This document shows positions 33,760-40,013 of a stretch of DNA of 40,013 nucleotides, in pieces. Numbering within the stretch: position 1 is the stretch's first letter; each line of letters begins with the position of its first letter. The notes below the pieces were generated by a model that saw only the letters and a list, made by a program, of their open reading frames with translations, did not search any database and was not told the DNA's origin. Position numbers and translations under genes: made by a program. Origin of the DNA: Gammaproteobacteria bacterium (GTDB taxonomy: Bacteria; Pseudomonadota; Gammaproteobacteria; Pseudomonadales; Pseudomonadaceae); the NCBI GenBank assembly GCA_018827205.1, contig JAHJXZ010000105.1, positions 1 to 40,013 of the forward strand, given 5' to 3'.

Positions 33760-34410
33760 AGAATTTTCTCTTATGTTTTCCAGGCAAGGCAGTACCTTGA
33801 AGCGCGCGCAGAATAGCGCGCACGTCGACGAGAGTAGCACTGCAATTTTTCACCCCAGCCCCACAAACCACTACCCATTAGTCGAATAGACCAACCCAAA
33901 CAACACCGATAAGCGACCTCGATCCAGCAGATATCCGCCTCTCGCACGCAGAGGGCTGCACCTAGGCAAAACCCCGCATGCCAGCCGCTTCAAGACTTAC
34001 GCAAGCGACGTGGGCATCGCTTGCAGAAGAACCGCAAACTGCCAGAAACAAGCAACCAAGACGCCAGCCCTTAACAGCAGCCATCCGCAACGTTCACACC
34101 AGCGGCACGCGTATAGCAGCCGGCTGTAACGGAATCGCTCAAAAACCGTGGAATAAGGGGAACCGGCTGCCGGCTTCATTATCCAAACGGCCAACGCCCA
34201 CAACCTGCAGATCCAAACCACTCAGCGACGAGCCTCCAGGTTTCCGCCAGCCTGGCCACTGCTGGGTGCGTTGCGCGGCCGCCGTAAAAGCTGCTTGCAA
34301 AATCACCACGTAAACGGGACTGTCGGCGGTCCATGTAAAAGCGCTGGCGCTATACTCGCTGGCTTGAATTGCTGCTCTTCACCATTCAGTTTCGAAACAA
34401 GGATTCGCAC
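33760..34410. other. Intergenic region between MFS gene and asmA
   Basis: About 650 bp between two divergent genes. Small open frames of 74-111 codons on both strands (for example 33978-34313 +) are rich in Arg, Pro and Cys, have no clear ribosome binding sites and resemble no family I know, so I do not call them genes. Promoters for both flanking genes must lie here. I see no tRNA, terminator or insertion sequence. It could hold a small RNA, but nothing shows it. Confidence 0.5.
34351..34356 (+). promoter_or_regulatory. Candidate -10 element of the asmA operon
   Basis: TATACT (5 of 6 to consensus) lies 55 bp upstream of the asmA ATG. No good -35 hexamer is seen 16-18 bp before it. Confidence 0.3.
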
Positions 34411-36645
34411 ATGAAAGCGCTCGGCAAAATTCTCGGCCTGTTTTTTCTCGGGCTATTGCTGATCATCGTGGCGCTGGGCTTTGCCCTCACCCACCTGTTC
34501 GATCCCAATGATTACAAAGACGAAATCCGCCAGATTGCGCGCGACAAGGCCAACCTGGAACTGACCCTCAAGGGCGATATCGGCTGGAGCCTGTTCCCCT
34601 GGCTCGGCCTGGAGCTGACCGACGCCACGCTCGCCAGCGCCAGCACCCCGGACAAACCCTTCGCCGACCTGCGCCTGCTCGGCCTGTCTGTGCGCGTGCT
34701 ACCGCTGCTGCGCAAAGAAGTGCAGATGAGCGATATCCGCATCGACGGCCTCAACCTCAACCTGCAGCGTGACGAAAAAGGCCACAGCAACTGGGAAGAT
34801 GTCGGTAAACCGGCCAACGCCGCGACCACAACAGCCGACACCCAACCAACAACCGGCGACAGCGCGCCGACGGCAAGCGCTACAACGGAAGCAAAAGGCA
34901 GCAGCCAGCCGCTGAAACTGGACATCGACAGCCTGATCGTCAACAGCGCGCGCATCGACTACCACGACGTGCAGAAAGGCCAGCAATTCAGCGCTGAAAG
35001 CATCCAACTGACCACCGGAGCGATACGCGAAGGCGCCGGTATCCCGATCAAACTCAGCGCGTTCTTCGGCCTCAACAAACCAGTGCTACGCGCACGCAGT
35101 GAACTGCAGGGCGAGTTACGCTTCGACCGCGCGCTCAAGCGCTATCAACTGGAAGACGCCAAACTCTCCGGCGAAGTGTCCGGTGAACCCTTCGACGGCC
35201 AAACTCTGAGCTATTCAGCCCAAGGCCAGTTGTTGGTCGACCTGGCCGCCCAGGTCGCCGAGTGGAACGGCCTGAAGTTCTCCGGCAACCAGCTACGCGC
35301 CCTTGGCGAGCTGAAAGTGCGCGACCTCGACAAGCAGCCCAAGCTCAGCGGCGGCCTGTCCATTGCGCCGCTCAACCTGCGTGAGTTCCTCAGCACCATC
35401 GGCCAGAAACTGCCGCCGATGACCGATGAAAAAACCCTCAGCCAGTTCGAACTGGTCACCCGCCTCAGTGGCACCGACAACAGCCTGACCTTCGAAGACC
35501 TCAAACTGACCCTGGATGACAGCCACTTCAGCGGCCAACTGGCAATTGCCGACTTCGCCAAGCAAGCCCTGCGCGTGCAGCTCAAGGGCGACCAGCTGAA
35601 CCTCGACCGCTACCTGCCGGCGCCATCCAAAGACGCTAAGGACTCCGGCGCCGCACGCAAGGCCGAGGTCAAGGCCAGCGTCGCCAGTGCCGGGCAGAGC
35701 GGCAGCACACCGCTGCCCGATGCACCGACCCAGCATGCTTGGAGCAGCAGCGAAGTACTGCCGATCGAACTGCTGCGCAAGCTCGACGTACAGCTCAGCC
35801 TTGGCCTGGATCAGCTCACCGCCCAGCAGCAGGTCATCAGTAACTTCAGCGCCAAGGCGCAGAGCAAAGGCGGCCTGCTGACCCTGCAGGATGTGCGCGG
35901 CACTATTGGCAACGGCAGCTTCGACGCCAAGGCCAGCATCGATGTGCGCCAGGCAATCCCACTGCTCAGCGTGCAGAAGAACCTCAGCAACATCCAAGTA
36001 GAGCCCTTCCTGAAAAAGCCCGACCAGCCTTCGCCGGTCAAAGGCCTGCTGGATTTCAAAGCCAACCTGACCACCAGCGGCAACAGCCAGCGTGCCTGGA
36101 TTGATGGGCTAACTGGCGATGCCAGCTTCCTGCTCAACGACGGGATGCTGGTCGACGCCAACCTGGAACAGCAACTGTGCCGCGGCATTGCCACGCTCAA
36201 CCGCAAAGCCCTGAGCAGTGACCCGCGCGGCAAGGACACCCCCTTCGAAACCCTGCAAGGCAGCCTGAGCCTACGCAACGGCGTCGCCCACAACCCCGAC
36301 CTCAAGGCCGTTATTCCGGGCCTGGCAGTTAGCGGCAATGGTGACCTGGACCTACGCATCCTCGGCCTCGACTACCGCGTCGGTATCACCATTACCGGTG
36401 ACCAGCGCGAAATGCCCGACCCAGCTTGCCAGGTCAACGAGCGCTATGTCGGCATCGAATGGCCAGTACGCTGCCGCGGCCCGCTGGAAATGGGCGGTAA
36501 AGCCTGCCGCCTGGATCAGGATGGCCTGGGCAAGGTCGCCGCGAAACTGGCCGGCAACAAGCTCAGCGAGAAGATCGAAGAAAAACTCGGTGACAAGGTC
36601 AGTCCCGAGCTGAAAGACGCACTCAAAGGCCTGTTCAACCGATGA
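34411..36645 (+). CDS. asmA: AsmA family protein
   Basis: 744 aa. An N-terminal membrane anchor ([20 protein letters not shown]) precedes the conserved AsmA segment [19 protein letters not shown], ending in [16 protein letters not shown] long periplasmic beta-rich body follows, and the C-terminal part (about 600-700; [40 protein letters not shown]) is typical of AsmA. Family members are bridge-like proteins implicated in lipid transport to the outer membrane. A Thr/Ala-rich low-complexity linker lies near residues 140-175. AAGGA precedes the ATG at 34411. It is the first gene of asmA-mutY-yggX. Confidence 0.93.
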   Translation: MKALGKILGLFFLGLLLIIVALGFALTHLFDPNDYKDEIRQIARDKANLELTLKGDIGWSLFPWLGLELTDATLASASTPDKPFADLRLLGLSVRVLPLLRKEVQMSDIRIDGLNLNLQRDEKGHSNWEDVGKPANAATTTADTQPTTGDSAPTASATTEAKGSSQPLKLDIDSLIVNSARIDYHDVQKGQQFSAESIQLTTGAIREGAGIPIKLSAFFGLNKPVLRARSELQGELRFDRALKRYQLEDAKLSGEVSGEPFDGQTLSYSAQGQLLVDLAAQVAEWNGLKFSGNQLRALGELKVRDLDKQPKLSGGLSIAPLNLREFLSTIGQKLPPMTDEKTLSQFELVTRLSGTDNSLTFEDLKLTLDDSHFSGQLAIADFAKQALRVQLKGDQLNLDRYLPAPSKDAKDSGAARKAEVKASVASAGQSGSTPLPDAPTQHAWSSSEVLPIELLRKLDVQLSLGLDQLTAQQQVISNFSAKAQSKGGLLTLQDVRGTIGNGSFDAKASIDVRQAIPLLSVQKNLSNIQVEPFLKKPDQPSPVKGLLDFKANLTTSGNSQRAWIDGLTGDASFLLNDGMLVDANLEQQLCRGIATLNRKALSSDPRGKDTPFETLQGSLSLRNGVAHNPDLKAVIPGLAVSGNGDLDLRILGLDYRVGITITGDQREMPDPACQVNERYVGIEWPVRCRGPLEMGGKACRLDQDGLGKVAAKLAGNKLSEKIEEKLGDKVSPELKDALKGLFNR

Positions 36646-37715
36646 GCCCCGAGCAATTTTCCGCCGCGGTACTGAACTGGTACGACAGCCACGGACGCAA
36701 GGACCTACCCTGGCAACAGGGCATCACGCCATACCGCGTATGGGTCTCGGAAATCATGCTGCAGCAGACCCAGGTCAGCACTGTGCTCGGCTACTTCGAT
36801 CGCTTCATGACCGCCCTACCGACGGTAAATGACCTGGCCGCCGCACCGGAAGACGAAGTGCTGCACTTGTGGACCGGCCTCGGCTACTACACCCGCGCGC
36901 GCAACCTGCAAAAGACCGCACAGATCGTTATGCGTGAACATGCCGGCGAATTTCCCCGCGATGTCGACCAGCTTACCGAACTTCCCGGCATCGGCCGTTC
37001 CACCGCCGGCGCCATCGCCAGCCTTAGCATGGGCCTGCGCGCACCGATACTCGACGGCAACGTCAAACGCGTACTGGCGCGCTATGTCGCCCAAGAAGGC
37101 TATCCGGGCGAACCGAAAGTGGCGAAGCAGCTATGGGATGTGGCCGAGCGCTTTACCCCGCACGCCCGAGTCAACCACTACACCCAGGCGATGATGGATC
37201 TGGGCGCCACGCTCTGTACCCGCAGCAAACCCAGCTGCCTGCTTTGCCCACTGAAAAGCGGCTGCCAGGCACACCTGCTCGGCCTGGAGATTCGCTACCC
37301 AATCCCAAAACCACGCAAGGCACTGCCACAAAAGCGCACGCTGATGCCGATCTTCGCCAACCGCCACGGCGAAGTGCTGCTCTATCGCCGCCCGTCCAGC
37401 GGCCTCTGGGGCGGCCTGTGGAGCCTGCCGGAGCTGGACGAAGCAACGGCCATCGCCTCGCTTGCCAGCCGTCACGCCCTGCAGCTCGGCGCACAACGCG
37501 AGCTGAGCGGCCTGACTCACACCTTCAGCCACTTCCAACTGGCCATCGAACCCTGGCTGATCCAGGTCGACGCCGCGCCAACCGCCGTGGCCGAGGCTGA
37601 CTGGCTCTGGTATAACCTCGCCACCCCGCCGCGCCTGGGCCTCGCCGCCCCAGTGAAGAAACTGCTGAAGCGCGCGGCCGATGCACTCGCAGCAAATACT
37701 GGAGAAACGCCATGA
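36642..37715 (+). CDS. mutY: Adenine DNA glycosylase MutY
   Basis: 357 aa base-excision repair enzyme removing adenine opposite 8-oxoguanine. Residue numbers match E. coli: Glu37 in SEIMLQQTQ, catalytic Asp138 in ILDGNVKR after the helix-hairpin-helix [12 protein letters not shown], and [4Fe-4S] ligands Cys192, Cys199, Cys202 and Cys208. The C-terminal NUDIX-like domain (about 225-350; [20 protein letters not shown]) recognises 8-oxoG. It overlaps asmA (ATGA) and yggX (ATGA). The mutY-yggX pairing fits oxidative-damage defence. Confidence 0.97.
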   Translation: MSPEQFSAAVLNWYDSHGRKDLPWQQGITPYRVWVSEIMLQQTQVSTVLGYFDRFMTALPTVNDLAAAPEDEVLHLWTGLGYYTRARNLQKTAQIVMREHAGEFPRDVDQLTELPGIGRSTAGAIASLSMGLRAPILDGNVKRVLARYVAQEGYPGEPKVAKQLWDVAERFTPHARVNHYTQAMMDLGATLCTRSKPSCLLCPLKSGCQAHLLGLEIRYPIPKPRKALPQKRTLMPIFANRHGEVLLYRRPSSGLWGGLWSLPELDEATAIASLASRHALQLGAQRELSGLTHTFSHFQLAIEPWLIQVDAAPTAVAEADWLWYNLATPPRLGLAAPVKKLLKRAADALAANTGETP

Positions 37716-37984
37716 CCCGCACCGTACAGTGCCGCAAACACAAGCAGGAACTCCCCGGCCTGGACCGCCCACCGTATCCGGGCGCCAAAGGTGAGGACAT
37801 CTTCAATAACGTCTCCAAACAAGCCTGGGACGAATGGCAGAAGCACCAGACCCTGCTGATCAACGAACGCCGCCTGAACATGATGAACGCCGAAGACCGC
37901 AAGTTCCTCCAGGCTGAAATGGACAAGTTCCTCTCCGGCGAGGAATACGCCCAAGCTGAAGGTTACGTACCGCCCAGCGAGTAA
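37712..37984 (+). CDS. yggX: Fe(2+)-trafficking / oxidative damage protection protein YggX
   Basis: 90 aa cytosolic protein that protects iron-sulfur clusters against oxidative damage. [20 protein letters not shown] includes the conserved Cys7. The following [19 protein letters not shown] and [20 protein letters not shown] are family hallmarks. It overlaps mutY by 4 bp (ATGA), so both are translated together; MutY itself carries a [4Fe-4S] cluster. Confidence 0.97.
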   Translation: MTRTVQCRKHKQELPGLDRPPYPGAKGEDIFNNVSKQAWDEWQKHQTLLINERRLNMMNAEDRKFLQAEMDKFLSGEEYAQAEGYVPPSE

Positions 37985-37995
37985 CAGCCCCAGTT

Positions 37996-38024
37996 ACCTG
38001 CAGGGGCAAACCACCCCTGCAGGT
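37996..38024 (+). terminator. Hairpin after yggX
   Basis: ACCTGCAGGGG (37996-38006) pairs exactly with CCCCTGCAGGT (38014-38024) around a 7-nt loop, 11 bp after the stop. No T-run follows, so it is a probable but non-canonical terminator of asmA-mutY-yggX. Confidence 0.5.
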
Positions 38025-38095
38025 CACAATACCCCCGCAAAACCGCCTTCCGCAGCTAACCGCCCGTATTAATTAAATATTTTTCAAACTCACGC

Positions 38096-38124
38096 TTGAC
38101 ACCTACCCCTCAAATCCGTCTAAT
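38096..38124 (+). promoter_or_regulatory. Sigma-70 promoter of tRNA-Phe with UP-like region
   Basis: Perfect -35 TTGACA (38096-38101), a 17-bp spacer and TCTAAT (38119-38124, 5 of 6). A GC-rich discriminator (AGCGCCCCG) follows, typical of stringently controlled stable-RNA promoters. An AT-rich stretch upstream (about 38068-38086) resembles an UP element. Confidence 0.85.
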
Positions 38125-38136
38125 AGCGCCCCGTTA

Positions 38137-38212
38137 GCCCGGGTAGCTCAGTCGGTAGAGCAGGGGATTGAAAATCCCCGTGTCGGCGGTTCGATTCCGT
38201 CCCCGGGCACCA
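38137..38212 (+). tRNA. tRNA-Phe (anticodon GAA)
   Basis: 76-nt cloverleaf with encoded CCA. The acceptor stem is GCCCGGG/CCCGGGC, the D arm contains AGCTCAGTCGGTAGAGC, the anticodon loop is TTGAAAA with GAA at 38170-38172 on a GGGGA/TCCCC stem, and the T arm is GGCGGTTCGATTCCGTC. A promoter lies immediately upstream and a terminator 10 bp downstream, so it is a single-gene unit. Confidence 0.98.
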
Positions 38213-38221
38213 AATACAGAG

Positions 38222-38258
38222 AAACCCCAAGAGAATTAAACCTCCTTGGGGTTTTTTC
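38222..38258 (+). terminator. Terminator of tRNA-Phe
   Basis: AAACCCCAAG (38222-38231) pairs with CTTGGGGTTT (38245-38254) and is followed by a T-run (to 38257). Confidence 0.9.
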
Positions 38259-38466
38259 TTGCCTGCGATTTACCGCTCAACAACTTAAAAACCCGCTGAA
38301 ATTGTGCACGCGCGACAGCCAACTGCAGCCAAGCGACAGCGTGACCGGGTGAGCGCCCCCAGGCCGGTAAACGGCTTGGCGGTCAGCGAAACGCTATGCT
38401 AGCTTGACGCCTCGCCAGGAAGGCCACGCAACGCCTGAGCGCAACCGAAGAATAAGAGGACACTCC

Positions 38467-39240
38467 ATGGCCGAGGCCACGCCCGCGCTGGAAATACGCG
38501 ACCTGCATAAACGCTACGGCGACCTTGAGGTGCTCAAGGGCATCTCCCTCACCGCTCGCGACGGCGATGTGATTTCCATCCTCGGCTCTTCCGGCTCCGG
38601 CAAGTCGACCTTTCTGCGCTGCATCAACCTGCTGGAAAACCCGCACAAGGGGCAGATCATCCTTGCGGGCGAAGAACTCAAGCTCAAAGCTGCAAAGAAT
38701 GGCGACTTGGTCGCCGCCGACAGCCGCCAGATCAATCGCCTGCGCAGCGAGATCGGCTTTGTCTTCCAGAATTTCAATCTGTGGCCGCACATGAGCGTGC
38801 TCGATAACATTATCGAGGCACCACGCCGCGTATTGGGGCAGAGCAAAGCTGAGGCCATTGAGGTGGCCGAAGCGCTGCTGGCCAAGGTCGGTATCGCCGA
38901 CAAGCGCCACGTTTACCCGAATCAGCTTTCTGGCGGCCAGCAGCAGCGCGCGGCAATTGCCCGCACCCTGGCCATGCAGCCGAAAGTCATCCTGTTCGAT
39001 GAGCCCACTTCGGCTCTCGACCCGGAGATGGTACAAGAAGTGCTTAATGTGATCCGCGCACTCGCCGAGGAAGGCCGCACCATGTTGCTGGTTACCCATG
39101 AGATGGGTTTTGCCCGTCAGGTGTCCAGCGAGGTAGTGTTTCTGCATCAGGGCCTGGTTGAAGAACAGGGCTCCCCGGAGCAGGTATTCGACAACCCGAA
39201 CTCGGCGCGCTGCAAACAATTCATGTCCAGTAATCACTGA
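38467..39240 (+). CDS. Polar amino acid ABC transporter ATP-binding protein
   Basis: 257 aa cytoplasmic ATPase of the HisP/GlnQ type. Walker A GSSGSGKST, Q-loop in FVFQNFNLWPHM, signature LSGGQQQRAAIAR, Walker B VILFDEPTSALDPE and the switch His in LLVTHEMGF are all intact. The ATG at 38467 has AGAGGAC upstream; in-frame codons back to 38404 are not needed. The neighbouring gene 19 bp downstream encodes its binding protein. A TATGCT at 38395-38400 is a weak candidate -10. Permease genes should follow beyond the window. The substrate is an amino acid, not further resolvable. Confidence 0.94.
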   Translation: MAEATPALEIRDLHKRYGDLEVLKGISLTARDGDVISILGSSGSGKSTFLRCINLLENPHKGQIILAGEELKLKAAKNGDLVAADSRQINRLRSEIGFVFQNFNLWPHMSVLDNIIEAPRRVLGQSKAEAIEVAEALLAKVGIADKRHVYPNQLSGGQQQRAAIARTLAMQPKVILFDEPTSALDPEMVQEVLNVIRALAEEGRTMLLVTHEMGFARQVSSEVVFLHQGLVEEQGSPEQVFDNPNSARCKQFMSSNH

Positions 39241-39259
39241 AAACACGGAGCAACTACGC

Positions 39260-40012
39260 ATGCAGAACTATAAGAAGATCTTGCTGGCCGCGGCCGCCAC
39301 CCTGGCATTCGGCACCAGCGCAGTAGCAGCGGACAAGCTGAAACTGGGTACCGAAGGCGCTTACCCGCCCTTCAACCTGATTGACGCCAGCGGCCAGGTT
39401 GGCGGTTTTGACGTGGAAATCGGCCAAGCCCTGTGCGCCAAGATGAAGGCTGAGTGCGAAGTAGTCACCTCCGATTGGGACGGCATCATCCCAGCCCTGA
39501 ACGCGAAGAAGTTCGACTTCCTGATCGCCTCCATGTCGATCACCGAAGAGCGCAAGGCTGCAGTGGATTTCAGCGAGCCTTACTACACCAACAAGCTGCA
39601 GTTCATCGCGCCCAAAGGCGGCGACTTCAAGACTGATAAAGCCAGCCTGAAGGGCAAAGTGATCGGCGCCCAGCGCGCCACCATCGCCGGCACCTGGCTG
39701 GAAGACAACCTGGACGGCGTAGTTGATATCAAGCTGTACGACACCCAGGAAAACGCTTACCTCGACCTGTCCTCGGGCCGCCTCGATGGCGTACTGGCCG
39801 ACACCTTCGTTAACTGGGAATGGCTGAAGAGCGACGCTGGCAAAAGCTTCGAATTCAAAGGCGACCCAGTATTCGACAACGACAAGATTGGCATTGCCGT
39901 ACGCAAGGGCGACGCTCTGCGCGAGAAACTGAACGCCGCACTGGCCGAGATCGTGGCTGACGGTACCTACAAGAAGATCAACGACAAGTATTTCCCCTTC
40001 AGCATCTACTAA
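39260..40012 (+). CDS. Amino acid ABC transporter periplasmic binding protein
   Basis: 250 aa. Signal peptide MQNYKKILLAAAATLAFGTSAVAA, then the family 3 binding-protein fold (LKLGTEGAYPPFNLIDASGQ, GFDVEIGQALCAKMKAECEV, SDWDGIIPALNAKKFDFLIA, MSITEERKAAVDFSEPYY). The Arg/Asp ligand-contact pattern of basic or polar amino acid receptors (HisJ/ArgT/AotJ type) is present. A GGAG lies 9 nt before the ATG at 39260, and an upstream in-frame extension overlapping the ATPase gene is not used. The gene is complete, ending one base before the window edge. It resembles the three tandem binding proteins at 26270-28752 only distantly. Confidence 0.95.
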   Translation: MQNYKKILLAAAATLAFGTSAVAADKLKLGTEGAYPPFNLIDASGQVGGFDVEIGQALCAKMKAECEVVTSDWDGIIPALNAKKFDFLIASMSITEERKAAVDFSEPYYTNKLQFIAPKGGDFKTDKASLKGKVIGAQRATIAGTWLEDNLDGVVDIKLYDTQENAYLDLSSGRLDGVLADTFVNWEWLKSDAGKSFEFKGDPVFDNDKIGIAVRKGDALREKLNAALAEIVADGTYKKINDKYFPFSIY

Positions 40013-40013
40013 G

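Noticed and set aside
33978-34313. 111-codon open frame upstream of asmA
   Set aside because: No ribosome binding site, Arg/Pro/Thr-rich random-looking product, overlapped by an equally unconvincing frame on the other strand.
38137-38260. Possible integration site at tRNA-Phe
   Set aside because: tRNA genes are common att sites, but no integrase, no repeat of the tRNA 3' end and no mobile genes follow; backbone genes continue.
1-40013. CRISPR arrays, phage genes, transposases, toxin-antitoxin or defence systems
   Set aside because: None seen: no regularly spaced repeats and no such proteins among the frames on either strand.

Overview
The window looks like Pseudomonas chromosome, from a species close to but probably not P. 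aeruginosa. The evidence is a moderately high GC content, a Pseudomonas-type REP sequence, protein sequences that read like Pseudomonas orthologs, and gene order. From memory, the order ntrC / hypothetical / trmL / secB / grxC / rhodanese / gpmI / envC / ctpA / three solute-binding proteins / hisF-hisA-hisH-hisB / asmA / mutY / yggX / tRNA-Phe / ABC transporter follows the P. aeruginosa PAO1 chromosome from about PA5125 to PA5153. I cannot name the species.

Layout. (1) 1-1386 (+): the 3' part of ntrC, the nitrogen response regulator. (2) 1445-18923 (-): a complete 17-gene MSHA-type type IV pilus locus, mshI-I2-J-K-L-M-N-E-G-F-B-A-C-D-O-P-Q in transcription order. Junctions are mostly 1-20 bp or overlapping, so it is probably one operon of about 17.5 kb. 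It lies exactly between two backbone genes and is the accessory part of the window. (3) 19375-21587: a small membrane protein gene, trmL on the other strand, and a rhodanese-like/grxC/secB operon. (4) 21734-26164 (+): gpmI, envC and ctpA (central metabolism and cell-wall hydrolysis control). (5) 26270-28752 (-): three tandem paralogous periplasmic solute-binding proteins with no permease. (6) 28914-31962 (-): hisB-hisH-DUF2164-hisA-hisF. (7) 32101-33759 (-): an OFA-type MFS transporter. (8) 34411-37984 (+): asmA-mutY-yggX, coupled by ATGA overlaps. (9) 38137-38212: tRNA-Phe with a clear promoter and terminator. (10) 38467-40012 (+): ABC ATPase plus amino-acid binding protein; the permeases would lie beyond the window.

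How the parts work together. The msh genes encode a whole pilus machine: an inner-membrane alignment platform (MshI, I2, J, K, equivalent to PilM-P), a secretin (MshL) with accessory ATPase and TPR proteins (MshM, MshN), an assembly ATPase with a c-di-GMP-binding N-terminus (MshE), a platform protein (MshG), a major pilin (MshA), minor pilins (B, C, D, O, P) and a very large surface protein with two lectin-like jellyroll domains (MshQ). No prepilin peptidase or retraction ATPase is present, so PilD and PilT would have to come from elsewhere. The most notable points are this complete locus inside a housekeeping backbone, the MshQ architecture, an NtrC-like palindrome upstream of the operon beside ntrC itself, and a structured intergenic repeat with a shorter relative.
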